From Leptodontidium sp. MPI-SDFR-AT-0119 (taxonomy: Eukaryota > Ascomycota > Leotiomycetes > Helotiales > Leptodontidiaceae), in contig JAHLEZ010000028.1 in NCBI GenBank assembly GCA_020726505.1, forward strand, positions 434,001 to 498,000: a stretch of 64,000 nucleotides of DNA, written 5' to 3'. The position numbers and the translations under genes were made by a program. The notes below the pieces were generated by a model. That model worked only from the letters and a program-made list of their open reading frames with translations, had not been told where the DNA came from and searched no databases. Of this stretch, positions 32,009 to 42,704 are shown piece by piece; position 1 is the first letter of the stretch; the number at the start of each line of letters is the position of its first letter.

Positions 32009-33814
32009 ATGAGTGTCCAATTTCAGTTCATACCTGTGGAGGATAAAGGCAGCGCGGCTCAGAAGCGTCTCATCAGATCTCACGCGGCTGCCCAGCATAA
32101 TCTACGCCGCAAAGAACAGCAGCGCCAAAAAGCTCTTCAATCCCTTCCAACTCTAAATAGTCTTTGTACATGTGACTTCAGTCCAAGTTCATTGCCATGG
32201 GCTGGGTCGTGGACATCGGTTCAAGATTCACCCCGCGCTCAGAAGATCAGCCGGGTGGAAGAGAAGAGGCAACGTCTAGCAGACAGCTACAAGATATGCG
32301 TGAGATGCAAGAAGCTGCAGTTCAACGAGCTGTCACGAGCAAGCCAAGTGGCTGTCATGCGAATGATGTCGCCACACATTGCAGCCTTCTGTCAAGCCGA
32401 GTTCGACCCATTTGGCATCCTGCCCGAGTCTCCGTGGCACCTGAATCCTGGCGAAATGAATGAGTTACACGAAGTGAAATATTTCAGTGAGTAGTACTAA
32501 AGCAAAAAGCTCCATCTCGGCTTTGATACTTACCCACTAAAGTTGTCACGTTCTATGCGCCAGGGAGCATCAGGAAATTCATCATCCCTGAAGCCATAGC
32601 AGATCCTGGTCTCTATATGGCGATGGTTTTCTGTGGGTATGCCTACCTCTACGGAAGAAGAGGCTTGCCAATGAGCAACGCTGCGGTGGCAATCAAATTG
32701 GAGACCATACGCCAAATCAATAAGAAGCTGCAAGATCCTCAGCAAGCATCTGCTGCTTCAACCATAGCATCTATTGCCTATTTAGCCACTGCCGTACGAG
32801 TGAGTACATCCCTAGGATTTTACCACATCACCTCTGACCATCATTAGAATTTTGGTGGGGACACAGCCGCAGAAGAGGTCGCAGCTCACGAGGCGGGAGT
32901 AGATGAATTGGTCAAATTAAGAGACGGTAAATTAGCCAGTCTCAACCAAACACCGTTCGATATGGCATTACACGGCATACTCGTCATGTACGTTTTTCTT
33001 CTCAATCCTATCGCCCGGTCTACTATCAATTAGCCAGCTTCTGATCTCTTGGGCTGCTTCCAGGCACCACGTCGTATATGCCGGACTTTCAGCGACCCAA
33101 GTGAGCCCGACATTTGATTTAAAACTACCTGCATCGCCATCTCCCCCGCTCAATGACTCAGAGTATCTACCCGAGTCGCCTTTCTATAGACCACGATCCT
33201 CATTCTTCAGCTTGCAAGAATCCAAACGCTGTAGCAGAGCAACTTTAGAAATCTTGTATGACATGGAAAACATATTCACAAGATTGCTCGAAAGATCGTG
33301 GAATGGTGTTCTGACGGAGGATTTATACCAAGCGCAGCTTCTTGAGACTTCCTCGCGCATCTCTAAACTTGAATCCACATCCAAGACTCTCGACACATCG
33401 TCAACCTCACGTGTAGATTACTACTACGACGCGTGCCGAATCTGCGCCCTCATAACATTGGATGCCATGCTCAACTCGCGAGCCTTGCGTCACGCTCCAC
33501 CTTTTCTGGTTGGCCAGCTGATCGAGACTCTCAAGGAGACCGACATTGGCAATGCGTGGGGTGACATGCTGGGTGTGCTATACTGGATCACGATTACCGG
33601 CACTGCAGCCTGTCCTAATAATCCGGGGCACCAATTTATGGATTCTACTTTCGGCAAGGCGCAGTTTGATCTGTGTTATACGACGAAGAGGCTGGAAGCG
33701 AGGATCAAGCCGGCTCAAAGATTCGCCGCTATTCATCAGGCGATTGTGGACGGACCGGACATTCGGAGGAGGGAGAAGGTGTTGCCCTATTTCCAAGGCG
33801 CTAGATATGGGTAG
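32009..33814 (+). CDS. Fungal-specific regulatory-domain protein (no zinc cluster)
   Basis: Resembles the large family of fungal proteins with the fungal-specific transcription factor domain (PF11951 type) that start with a short FQFI/FEFV motif and a basic patch instead of a Zn2Cys6 cluster. Exons 32009-32486, 32543-32799, 32848-32987 and 33064-33814, introns of 56, 48 and 76 bases, all in frame, total 541 residues. The start MSVQFQFIPVEDK is followed by RLIRSHAAAQHNLRRKEQQR, the typical N-terminus. The middle has SPHIAAFCQAEFDPFGILPE, IADPGLYMAMVFCGYAYLYG and FDMALHGILVM, helices of the regulatory domain. The C-terminal part (ALRHAPPFLVGQLIETLKET then MLGVLYWITITGTAAC) is also typical. Likely nuclear, DNA-binding not demonstrable from sequence. 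Targets unknown. Confidence 0.78.
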
Positions 33815-34617
33815 GCTATGATGATCAATTCGTTAAACTCTCTTCATGGTCTTTCCGGGTGCTGGGTATAACTTCATTGTCTTGTTGCTTAGCTTTACGA
33901 TACCGGCGAAAGGCTTTGATGAATATTTTCATACCACGAGCCATAAAAATGAAACTATCTCTCTTCGGGAAATCAAGAGCAGAAACGTGTAGAGGCATAT
34001 CCACTTCATCGTGGGGTAAGGGCGTTGATCCAGAAGGGGCATACCATGCAGCTGGGCCAATCGGACGAGGATTCTACAAGTACCCAAACCAGACTAGCTC
34101 ACAGCCAAATTATCCAAGCATAATTCAGGACATCTGTTAAAGTTTCCGGGAGGTATAATTTTCATACATTGAAAGTGGATCCAATTCTACAAAACCCGCT
34201 TGATGACTTCAAGAGCCAATCTTCTCGAAGCCAACTTCTGGACAGGGTTATTCGGGATCTTGTGATCCTGGAATAACACTTCGGATGCTCCTTATACGCT
34301 GAACTTTGTTTTTACAAGCGTTTGGCGATAAGTATTCAGATATCTGAAACCGAAGCCCTCCATCATAAAGTTCCAAATACTGAGAAACTTGAAACATCTG
34401 TGAGTCTCCTTCCCTGTTAAGCTTTGAACATTGGGTTGTCACCTCGACTCTACCACCATGGTGTGTTTCCTTCGGCATTGTTGGTTGTGGTTGAATCCAG
34501 GGTCACATTATAGCCCTGGGAGTGTGTCACAAAAACATCGTTTGAAAAGCGGCCTTTTGGATCAAATGTTTCTTTTACTGCCACTTGCCATTATTTTTCA
34601 TGGGAAGAGTGCGAATA
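33815..34617. other. Intergenic between convergent genes
   Basis: No supported gene; short frames only. 3' flanks of the regulator and the HET gene. Confidence 0.45.
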
Positions 34618-36537
34618 TTAATACAGATCTATATCCACAACAGGAAGTCCCATCTCCACAGCCTCTCCGTCCATAACACCTTGCACATACGCCTCCCCAA
34701 TCAAGCGATGATGACCTTGGTCGTCCACCCTCAAAATAAACGGCACGGCGGCTCCTGCAATAATAGCTACAACATCACCTTGCAGCATCCTTTCAGGCCC
34801 CATGCCAATCCAACCTTGCTTGGTCATAAATGGGCGCTTTCCCACTGTGACAGTCCTCGAGGTCACAGCAAAGAGAGCCAGGCTCACATCTTCTTTCAAG
34901 CTGTTCCAAAACTCTGTCGGTGCATTACGGGAGTGGTGGTCTCTCCACATGGAGAATGCTTTCTGTGCACTGCCCCAAGACCCCTCACGAGCACTGCAGA
35001 TACTGAACAATGCCCCACTGTTGACTCGTTCTCGATCCAAGGTTAGCAGACGGAAGAATGCATCACCTAGATTGTGATATGGTCGTTCACTACTTCCTAC
35101 GTTTTGAGCAGCAGTGTATATTCCATCCCAATATTGAAAGAGGTCATCATTTATTGACTTGTAAAATATCCCTGAGCCGAATATCTGATCTACGTGGTCT
35201 AGTAAGATCACCGAAATCGATAGGATTGAAAGTTGACCAGAGAGTTTGACGACTTGGGAATCCTGGTCGATTCCCCGACTCGCCATATAGGGCCGTAAAT
35301 CCAAAGTCGGTCTTGGTTCATCGGGGCCGAAGAAATGTTCTGAGATAGAGAGACTGAAGCTCCAAGGACCACGCTGCAAAGTGTGAGCGATTTCCGATTC
35401 CCAATCAGGAACCCAGGACGGCAATGATCTGTTAGAGCCTTCGGCGAGTGTGAGGATCTCCATATCCCCAGATGAGATTATGGCAGCCGCTGTGTCAACA
35501 AACACTTCGTGTTGCGACTTCGAGTAATCCGGTTTTAGGCCAAGTTCAAGCGCATCACTGGATATTCCTAGGAGAGAGAACACAAAATCTCGCGGATCTG
35601 TAGCTTTCATAACGATCGCACTCGATGGCTCCGCTGCATACCATTGTGTGAGTCGCTCCATGAACCTTGGTGCCTGGCCTTGGTTGCTAGACCTCGCGCA
35701 CGGTAATTCATTGATGATTGAAGACCGGAGCCCAAAGTCTTGCAAAGCCGCAACTCGGTGTTCATAATCGGTCCTGGACAGGAAGGCCTTTGTCGAGCAG
35801 TTATCTTGCATCGAGAAGAAGACATCAAGTGCCAGGTACATCTGCACCTCCTGCATCGATCGATAGCCACAGTAGAACTGGACAGCAGTGGCAGCTGAAA
35901 TCTCCTGAACAACCCATATTCTGGACCACCATGGACGCAAAAGGAAAGCTACCATCTCCGTCAGCGGGAAACTGGCTTCTTCGTGCGATTTGGTATTGAG
36001 CTCGAATGACACATCTGACCACGACCTTTCCTGTGCCCTCTCCAACTCCATAGCGCGAGAATACACGTGTCGCATGCTTGCGATGGCCATGTCGCTCCCA
36101 TCGGCAGCCACACCAAGCCAGACCATGACATTCAAAGCATTCTCATACACACTCTTCATCTGCTGCACTTGGTGCGTTTTCTCGGTATCGTCAGATTGAT
36201 TGATACATAATGCATCCGCCCAAACAAGGAATGGCTCCCACGATACATCCTCGTTTAGTTCCTGGAGATGGAACAATGCCTGGTACAGGTTTTCTTGCAG
36301 AGTTATGGGAACTTCTGATCCGTCTCTACAAATATATATTCGTCTCCAGGAAACTTCTGTTCCCCAAGCGTACGAAAGTGCCCTGTATGTGCTTTTTGCT
36401 TCATCGAGGCTGATGCGCTTGATGGTACAGAAGATATCGTATGGTCGGTCCGCAAACAAGGCTTTTGGGAGGATGTGAAGAAGCCTTATCTCGTTCCGAC
36501 TTGGATCCAGAGGCTGGTATATATTTCTGGAAGCCAT
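34618..36537 (-). CDS. HET-domain (heterokaryon incompatibility) protein, intact
   Basis: A single-exon 639-residue HET protein. The HET domain, found in proteins that trigger cell death on fusion of unlike hyphae, is complete: YRALSYAWG at about 51-59, LVWADALCINQSDD at about 103-116, VQQMKSVYENALNVMVWLG, and RPWWSRIWVVQEI at about 206-218. The post-domain segment TDPRDFVFSLLGISSDAL then LKPDYSKSQHEVFVDTA is the usual link. The C-terminus has QGWIGMGPERMLQGDVVAII and PFILRVDDQGHHRLIGEAYV, the typical terminal beta domain. No stop or frameshift, in contrast to the other HET/NLR loci in this window. The start MASRNIYQPLDPSRNEIRLL is the classic HET N-terminus (YxPLDxxxxEIRLL). Confidence 0.93.
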   Translation of the reverse strand: MASRNIYQPLDPSRNEIRLLHILPKALFADRPYDIFCTIKRISLDEAKSTYRALSYAWGTEVSWRRIYICRDGSEVPITLQENLYQALFHLQELNEDVSWEPFLVWADALCINQSDDTEKTHQVQQMKSVYENALNVMVWLGVAADGSDMAIASMRHVYSRAMELERAQERSWSDVSFELNTKSHEEASFPLTEMVAFLLRPWWSRIWVVQEISAATAVQFYCGYRSMQEVQMYLALDVFFSMQDNCSTKAFLSRTDYEHRVAALQDFGLRSSIINELPCARSSNQGQAPRFMERLTQWYAAEPSSAIVMKATDPRDFVFSLLGISSDALELGLKPDYSKSQHEVFVDTAAAIISSGDMEILTLAEGSNRSLPSWVPDWESEIAHTLQRGPWSFSLSISEHFFGPDEPRPTLDLRPYMASRGIDQDSQVVKLSGQLSILSISVILLDHVDQIFGSGIFYKSINDDLFQYWDGIYTAAQNVGSSERPYHNLGDAFFRLLTLDRERVNSGALFSICSAREGSWGSAQKAFSMWRDHHSRNAPTEFWNSLKEDVSLALFAVTSRTVTVGKRPFMTKQGWIGMGPERMLQGDVVAIIAGAAVPFILRVDDQGHHRLIGEAYVQGVMDGEAVEMGLPVVDIDLY

Positions 36538-37388
36538 TTATGTAACATGGAGAGCGATTAGTATCTGGGTCTTATTGAGATAGCTGGCGCTGTCTTTCGT
36601 CGAGGTTGTTTACTAGGAGGAGCGAGAGAAGTCCGTTCAATTGATAGTGTGCTTCTCGTGATCCTGCGCTGACACTCATCTTCCAATCAGGCTTCGGTCT
36701 TTACGCCATCAATATACCACTACAGTATAATGGACACGAGATCCAAGATCTCAGAATCGTTCCCCAAGATCATAACCAGTGCTTTGGTCGAGTTTCGCTG
36801 ATTGTTTTGACCCCGAGTTTGGCGATGGCTGATTCGCTAAAGATTGTTATGTCAACGCTGGAAACTCAGGGCGGGGTCACACTGGAAGTTTAGCACCCTA
36901 AGGAGCCTGGAGGCACAGGTTTGTGCGCTACAGGGCATTTTACAGCCAAATGAAAAATGATACTTCTCACGTAAAGTCGCTATTGAAAAATCTAGTTGGA
37001 AGAATGATAGATATTCTTCCTATTAACCGTGAATTTGAATAATAAAACAAAAGGCTAAGCATTCGTTTACTTATCGAACGATAAAAACCGACTTTAGATT
37101 TCTAAGCCTGAAAGTGCCTCGCTAAGCCGCCTGTAAACCACAGACCCATACCTCCAGGCTCGTAAGGCCATAATTGATACAAGTTTGCCCTCATGAGACG
37201 AGCTGATGAAGATCGTTTCTACAACAGTGATTGAAATATCTAGTATTGAAATATGTACATTTTTGCAGAGAAGCTGAACACCTCTATAGGAGTAGATTCA
37301 TAGTCTTTAATTGACCCAACGACTTCTGAATGGACATGCCCAAGCACAGTGAATCTCTTTCAGCAAGCCCTCTGTTGATTTTCGCTTC
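36538..37388. other. Intergenic, AT-rich in part
   Basis: HET promoter and 3' flank of the SMP-30-like gene. 36960-37110 is AT-rich with several TTTAGATTT-like runs. No supported gene. Confidence 0.45.
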
Positions 37389-38723
37389 CTACTTCTCACA
37401 ACCCACCCCAAAATCTTTACAAACCTCCCTCCCCACCGCCTTCACATTCTCCACAACCCAAAGCCTCGAATTCGAAAAGACGAAAACCTTCCCCGGCGCA
37501 AAAGCAAAATTATTACTCGTCTCACCCACAAAGATCTTTCCAAGTAAGATCCCCTCCGGATTCCAGATATGCACCCCATCGCCAGCCGACGCCCACACAT
37601 TGCCCTCGGTGTCGCAGTGTATGCCATCAGGGAAACCAGTATCCGAGAATGCAAACGTCCGTCTATTTGTAAGAGTTTTGTCACATTGGATATCAAATGC
37701 GTAGATTGTAGCCGGCCCGGTACCGTTGAAAGTAAATTTCTGTGCTCCAGTGTCCGTCACATACAACGTCTTCAAATCCGGACTGAACTCCAACCCGTTC
37801 GGCTCCACGAAGCCATCGGCAACAACCTGTACAACTCCTGTACTTGGCTCAAAACGGTAGACTTGCTTAGGCTGCGAAGGCTGGGCGCGAAAGTCCTGGA
37901 AATACCCGTAGTCGGCGTCGGTGAACCAGAGATCTCCTGTCACGGGATGCTGCCGGACGTCGTTCACGGAGGAGAAATTCCGGCCCATGAAACTTGTGAG
38001 GAGAACAGTTGAAGTGTTGGCGTTGGGGTCCACGGCTACGAGTTGCGAGTAATGCTCGAAATCACCCTCGTCGCAGTAGACTTGCTGAGGAGGCGTTTGT
38101 GTTTGATCTGCCCCCGGGGGGTAATACGATGTCCCCCCATTGGCTTCCCAAAGATCAGGAAACTGCGTACTGGTGATCGAGTAGTCGTCTAGAGATACGA
38201 CCGTGATGTTGATATTGTCGTCTAAACTCTGGTAATTCGATGTCACGTAGAGGGAGTTGTCCTTCTTGTTGTAGATCCCAGCTTCATGGAACGCTTCCCA
38301 TGGTAGATCGGCGATCTTTCGAGCAGTGGCATTTTCTCCCAATACGGTCTGAAATTCTGGGGAATAACTCAAGAGAGAGATTGCAGGCGAAGTAATGTTC
38401 GTAGCCGAGAGTGTGGTGAAATATGTTGCATCTCTTGCGAGAGCCAGCAAATCAACATTGACGAACGACATTGCGAAGTAGCAAAGTGGAAGCTGCAAGA
38501 CTATGAGAAACCCAGAAGCGACACGAGATTTGAAGTGTTGACTAGACTCACCTTTTGTACCTGAATACTCTGTCCTGGTCACCCTGACTGCCGACATTGA
38601 TGCTGCGGGGTGGGCGGGGTAACGAAGTGACGAGGACGCTATTTCAACGACGATCTCGTTGTGGGGCGGGATTTGAAGTTTGCCGGTCAAGCTCCAGGAA
38701 ACAGAAGTGATCATCGGTGCCAA
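37389..38723 (-). CDS. SMP-30/gluconolactonase-like beta-propeller protein
   Basis: A lactonase-type calcium-dependent beta-propeller; related fungal proteins hydrolyse aldonolactones and similar ring esters, but this substrate is unknown. The 444-residue open frame contains the family core: SSVNDVRQHPVTGDLWFTDA (metal site Asn), GFVEPNGLEFSPDLKTLYVT (the conserved NG and next-strand Asp), and GFPDGIHCDTEGNVWASAGD (catalytic-type PDG...D motif). Glu at DLPWEAFHEAGIY may be the first metal ligand. The 5' end is uncertain: residues 1-68 are not family-like; a hydrophobic stretch GFLIVLQLPLCYFAM at 71-85 could be a signal anchor with Met43 as start. A GTGAGT donor and CTTGCAG acceptor flank 59 bases here, but splicing them gives no ATG in frame. 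Likely secreted or membrane-anchored. Confidence 0.75.
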   Translation of the reverse strand: MAPMITSVSWSLTGKLQIPPHNEIVVEIASSSLRYPAHPAASMSAVRVTRTEYSGTKGESSQHFKSRVASGFLIVLQLPLCYFAMSFVNVDLLALARDATYFTTLSATNITSPAISLLSYSPEFQTVLGENATARKIADLPWEAFHEAGIYNKKDNSLYVTSNYQSLDDNINITVVSLDDYSITSTQFPDLWEANGGTSYYPPGADQTQTPPQQVYCDEGDFEHYSQLVAVDPNANTSTVLLTSFMGRNFSSVNDVRQHPVTGDLWFTDADYGYFQDFRAQPSQPKQVYRFEPSTGVVQVVADGFVEPNGLEFSPDLKTLYVTDTGAQKFTFNGTGPATIYAFDIQCDKTLTNRRTFAFSDTGFPDGIHCDTEGNVWASAGDGVHIWNPEGILLGKIFVGETSNNFAFAPGKVFVFSNSRLWVVENVKAVGREVCKDFGVGCEK

Positions 38724-39193
38724 TTTTCCAGGTAGCCTCGCATTTGTAGATCAGGTTGTCAGGGGAAATTTTGAATTATTCCTGCTGGTTCTACTGCTAG
38801 TAGAACCTCACAAATGGGCTTCTACCAGGCAGGACCAATATTTACTCGTTAGCGAGCGTGTCAGAATAAAGGTTGTTGGGTTTCCATCCGTATACTGTGC
38901 ACTGCTTAGTGCACAGCCCATCGCGCTACCCATATATACGAAGTTCCTCACTCTGTAAACTAGCACCATCATCCATAATTTTACCAGGCCAGAATCCTGA
39001 GGGTACTCTTATTTTAGACCCAAGGTTAGTTTCTCTACCATTGAGAAGAATTGCAGCGACTACTTGTTGAACCTGTTTAGATTGTATTCAGACAACGTTA
39101 CATTCAACTGAATCCAAGAGTGGGATTGAAATGCCCTCGTACATTTGACGATCTATACGGTCATTCGCACATCCAAAGACTCGAAATTCCTGG
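38724..39193. other. Intergenic, with a 9-bp palindrome
   Basis: Between divergent genes. A perfect hairpin GGTTCTACT-GCT-AGTAGAACC sits at 38787-38807, possibly a regulatory site. A tRNA-like string near 39010-39060 is too poor to call. Confidence 0.4.
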
Positions 39194-40432
39194 ATGTTTC
39201 CCATTCCTTTATATTCCCTTGAAATGAAGCTACTTCACTTTGCCTTATGCCTCATTCTGCCTATCCTTGCCCTCGCAAACACCAAAACGAGCAATCCAAC
39301 ATGCAAAATCGACGAACACTGTAGCCTCAATGGCCTCTGCCACCATGGTTCGTGCATTTGCGATCCAGGCTGGAAGTCCTTCGACTGTGGTGCATTAGAC
39401 CTCATCTCCGCTCCACTAAAGAACGGCTACAATAAAACTGACACCGGAACATCATCCTGGGGATCTAAAATCATCCACCGAACACCCGACTCCGAAACAT
39501 TCGATCTGTTCCTCGCCGAATTCACGCACGACTGCGGCCTAGACTACTGGTCTCCGTACAGTAGAATTGTCCATGCTACATCTTCAACAGGTCCTGCTGG
39601 ACCATACGAGTTCGCCGCAGAGGTTGTTGGGACGTTCTCTCATAATCCAACGGTGGTATATTCACACATGGACCGCAAATACCTGCTGTACTATATCGGC
39701 TGTCCGTACACAGTTCCTGATATTTGCGTCCCTCCAAGCTTCACCTGCGGTCCGGGAAATACGATCAATGGCGAAAGCGGTATCTCTGTCTCATCTTCGT
39801 CTGATCTTGAGACGTGGACCTCCCATGGACAAATCCTCCTGGGAAGAGATGATGGCTGGTGGGATGCGGACATTACAAACCCGAGTCCGTTCCCGCTGTA
39901 CTCGCCTAACCATCCAGCTGGTGAGATGGCACTGGCATATCGAGGTTGTCCATATAACTGCTCTGGGGCAGAACTCATCAACCTGGCGACAGCGGAGAAC
40001 TTCCTCGGTCCGTACCGCAAGGTCCAGAAAGATCCACTGTTCGAGAACCCCAACGAGGACCCCTTTCTCTGGAGAGATAAGAGAGGGAACTTCCATATGT
40101 TACTCCATTCTCTCGAGGATGGAGGTGGATTCGGTGACGGGCCAAAGGTTGGAAGACATGCGTTCTCGAAGACGCTTGAAGGACCGTGGACGTTCAATGC
40201 TAAAACTTTGGCTTTTGATACGACGGTGATCTTTGAAGATGGTAGCTTCGTGGATTATTTTAGGAGGGAGAGACCACAGTTGTTCTTCAGTGAAGACGGG
40301 GAGATGACGCCGCTGTATCTGACGACTGGTGTGCAGGAAGTTGGGAAGGAGGGAAGTTATACTGTTATCCAGCCTTTGGATGGAGCTGCCTACTATGAGA
40401 GGCAACTTTATGAGCATCATCTCGAGCCTTGA
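39194..40432 (+). CDS. Secreted EGF-like plus GH43-type beta-propeller protein
   Basis: A single-exon secreted protein of 412 residues. Start at MFPIPLYSLE, or Met11, which gives a cleaner signal peptide (MKLLHFALCLILPILALA). Residues 37-65 form an EGF-like module with six cysteines (37, 43, 49, 54, 56, 65; NGLCHHGSCICDPGWKSFDC). The rest resembles the five-bladed beta-propeller of GH43/GH62-type glycosidases: SETFDLFLAEFTHDC, YWSPYSRIVHATS, SHNPTVVYSHMDRKYLLYYI, WWDADITNPSPFPL, NPNEDPFLWRDKRGNFHMLLH and FVDYFRRERPQLFF. The repeated acidic residues are at the places where the family has its catalytic and stabilising acids, but I cannot confirm activity. Many N-glycosylation sites (NKT, NCS). 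Probably acts outside the cell on plant or fungal wall glycans; substrate unknown. Confidence 0.75.
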   Translation: MFPIPLYSLEMKLLHFALCLILPILALANTKTSNPTCKIDEHCSLNGLCHHGSCICDPGWKSFDCGALDLISAPLKNGYNKTDTGTSSWGSKIIHRTPDSETFDLFLAEFTHDCGLDYWSPYSRIVHATSSTGPAGPYEFAAEVVGTFSHNPTVVYSHMDRKYLLYYIGCPYTVPDICVPPSFTCGPGNTINGESGISVSSSSDLETWTSHGQILLGRDDGWWDADITNPSPFPLYSPNHPAGEMALAYRGCPYNCSGAELINLATAENFLGPYRKVQKDPLFENPNEDPFLWRDKRGNFHMLLHSLEDGGGFGDGPKVGRHAFSKTLEGPWTFNAKTLAFDTTVIFEDGSFVDYFRRERPQLFFSEDGEMTPLYLTTGVQEVGKEGSYTVIQPLDGAAYYERQLYEHHLEP

Positions 40433-42704
40433 TTTCTATACCTTCGTAAGAAGCTCTGTAATAGAATGTTGTCGAGACAAAAACTGCCACGTGATTACGG
40501 GAGCAGCCTAGCTGCCGCTGCAGGCGTCCGCAGCTGTATAAGAATGCGAAAATGAGTTCCTCTTGATATTTTGGCATTTTGACCTATCTTGCTGGACTTC
40601 CCCTCCCTCCATCTCTGGAAAGTTATTCAATCAGAGTGCAATCACGTGGGTCACCCATCTAAAGAATTGCTTTTGCTCGATGGCCCAACGCCCTGGAAAA
40701 CATCGGGTCAGACGTGACGCACCTCGAAGCACTTCGCCGAGTGCTGTACAACCACACTTCTTCGGTGTGTGCCGTTGATATTGGGTTCTGACAGCAAAAG
40801 AAAAGAGGCATTCGATGACCGTGATAGTGAGGGAGGACAAGGTTTCAGGCTCTTTTCCCGCTGCGGCACAGGCTGACTGGAGGCGAATGAAGTTGGGTGG
40901 TCGTATTTCAGTTATGTCTTTCTGTTCTCTCTGTGAGATTTTTGTTGTTACTTCCATGACTTCATAATGTGATCGTTTTGTACCTTTTTGCTTGCGGGTG
41001 TGATGTCTTGAGAGTTGAGAGTTAAGAATCGAAACACACACTCGCTGCCTGCAGTCAGCCTTCAGACAAGGTCTCGGCAGGAAGCTGCTCTTTCGCGTCT
41101 ATCCCCAATGGGGTCGCCGTCGCGGAGCAAAGCAGCCGAGAACGCCATCACCAGTTCGGGTGACGATGTGCCCTGTAGCTGCATGTCAAGTCGTCGCAAT
41201 GAAAGGGCTTCGTCCAGTCATTTCCCTCTATTTTGCTTCCATGCCACCGCCATCTCCGAACGGGACGGTGGGCTTGCAGGTGCAGTACAGTACCTACAGT
41301 ACGGTACCTATGGTGGTGTATTTGCTATGAGCTCTATCCATTGAGATGCGATGCCTTGCAATGTACACTGCAGCCAGAATGCTGATTTCCTGCATCTGAG
41401 CCTACCGTTACCGTTTCGCTCCCGCCCGGCTCGGCGCAGAAGCAGCATGCACTCGGTGGCCCGTCTGATCTCAAAGAGAACAAGACAACGGGAAGAATTC
41501 ACAGGACTCGGGCTGCCCATTCTTATCTATCACATGGCAATCATTTGGTGGGAAGAAGAAGTAATTAGATCTTCAAAGTTGGTGAGACGCAAGAAAAGTC
41601 AGGACTGGCTGAAGCTGCTGAACATTCTCACCGTCCAATACGGTGTCAAACCCTCACAGAAGAGTCCTCTTGGCCCTTCTCCTGAGAATTCCTCCGAGTC
41701 CAGCTTGCGGAGCGGCTGAAATTCCCACCGTCCCAGTCGACTGGTTATCTTCCTTCCCTCTTCCTGTCAGCGAGCAGCATCCATCCATCCCATGAGCCCA
41801 CACATCCTCATCCTCCCCTCCCCCAGGTCGGCTGGCCCAGGACGGACTCAGCCAACAGTTAGCCGCCGGCGACTCTACATGGGTGCAGAAGGACTCCCAT
41901 CCAGCTCCTTCATTGGCCAATTCACGAGATCTGGTGTGGCAGGCCGTACATTCTGCCCCTCTCTGCCGCCCCCATCCGCTATTTGGGGACGGTCGGGAGT
42001 GGCTGGGCATTGGATATCACCCCTCCCCACTACTACGCCGTTCGTTCAGCTTCTCGTCCATCAGCCCTAACGTCGTCGGACCTACCTAGCTTTGGAGGGG
42101 ACATGGAAAAGAATAGACACGGAATGGCATGGCTTCAGGACAAGTTTTCGTAGAGGGGCATCTGCATGTGTCATCCCATGTGATTGTCAGCACTGGTCTT
42201 CTTTCTATTTCATGTCAAGAGACCTTTCTTTTCTTCCATTCGTCGTTGCATCACTGCGTCGTTGCGAGCTCCCAGTTCCTATTTGTCGGGTGCTCCTAAA
42301 ATATCCCTGGCACTCGATTTGGATTTATCCCGCACCACCCTGTTCTACTCTGCAGCCTCAACCTCGACATTGCAACTCGGTGTCCCCATTCGCAGCCCTC
42401 CATATCAATCTACGAGGCTGTGAAAGTCGTGTCCAGGCATCCTTTCCTCCTTTGTATTATATATCTTGAAGTCTGCCGGCTCAAAAGTTATTGGGTCATT
42501 CATTGACTTTGGCGTCTGCAAAAGAGCCGAGCTTACATCCGAACCCGAATAAACAGCAGACCGCGGACAGAAAATTTCCTATCAAGAACCTCACGTAAGT
42601 TACCAATATCAAACTTCAGATCGCACTTTGTTCGCTACTGAGATTTAATACAGGCTAAACTGGAATCTTCATCTGCTTGGGATGAAGCGTTGAAGCCTAT
42701 CAAG
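40433..42704. other. Long upstream region of the fusion gene, with a 5'-UTR intron
   Basis: 2.3 kb without a supported gene. Near 41285-41315 a cluster of GTAC/TACAGTAC words occurs, as it also does near 425-445 and 54250-54265. A likely TATA element is at 42456-42465. The untranslated leader seems to hold an intron at 42595-42653 (GTAAGT, branch CTACTGAG, TACAG), 52 bases before the chosen ATG. The plus and minus frames at 41015-42469 lack domains. Confidence 0.45.
42456..42465 (+). promoter_or_regulatory. TATA-like element of the fusion gene
   Basis: ATTATATATC, about 240 bases upstream of the ATG at 42705 and about 130 bases before the predicted leader intron. Position and motif only. Confidence 0.3.

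Noticed and set aside
39005..39065. tRNA-like string on the minus strand (CAATGGTAGAGAAAC with a weak B-box-like GGATTCTGG)
   Set aside because: Stems do not pair well and the B box is poor; at most a degenerate tRNA relic.
40631..42469. Several 70-136-residue frames on both strands upstream of the fusion gene
   Set aside because: Mutually overlapping, simple composition, no motifs; better explained as promoter and leader DNA.
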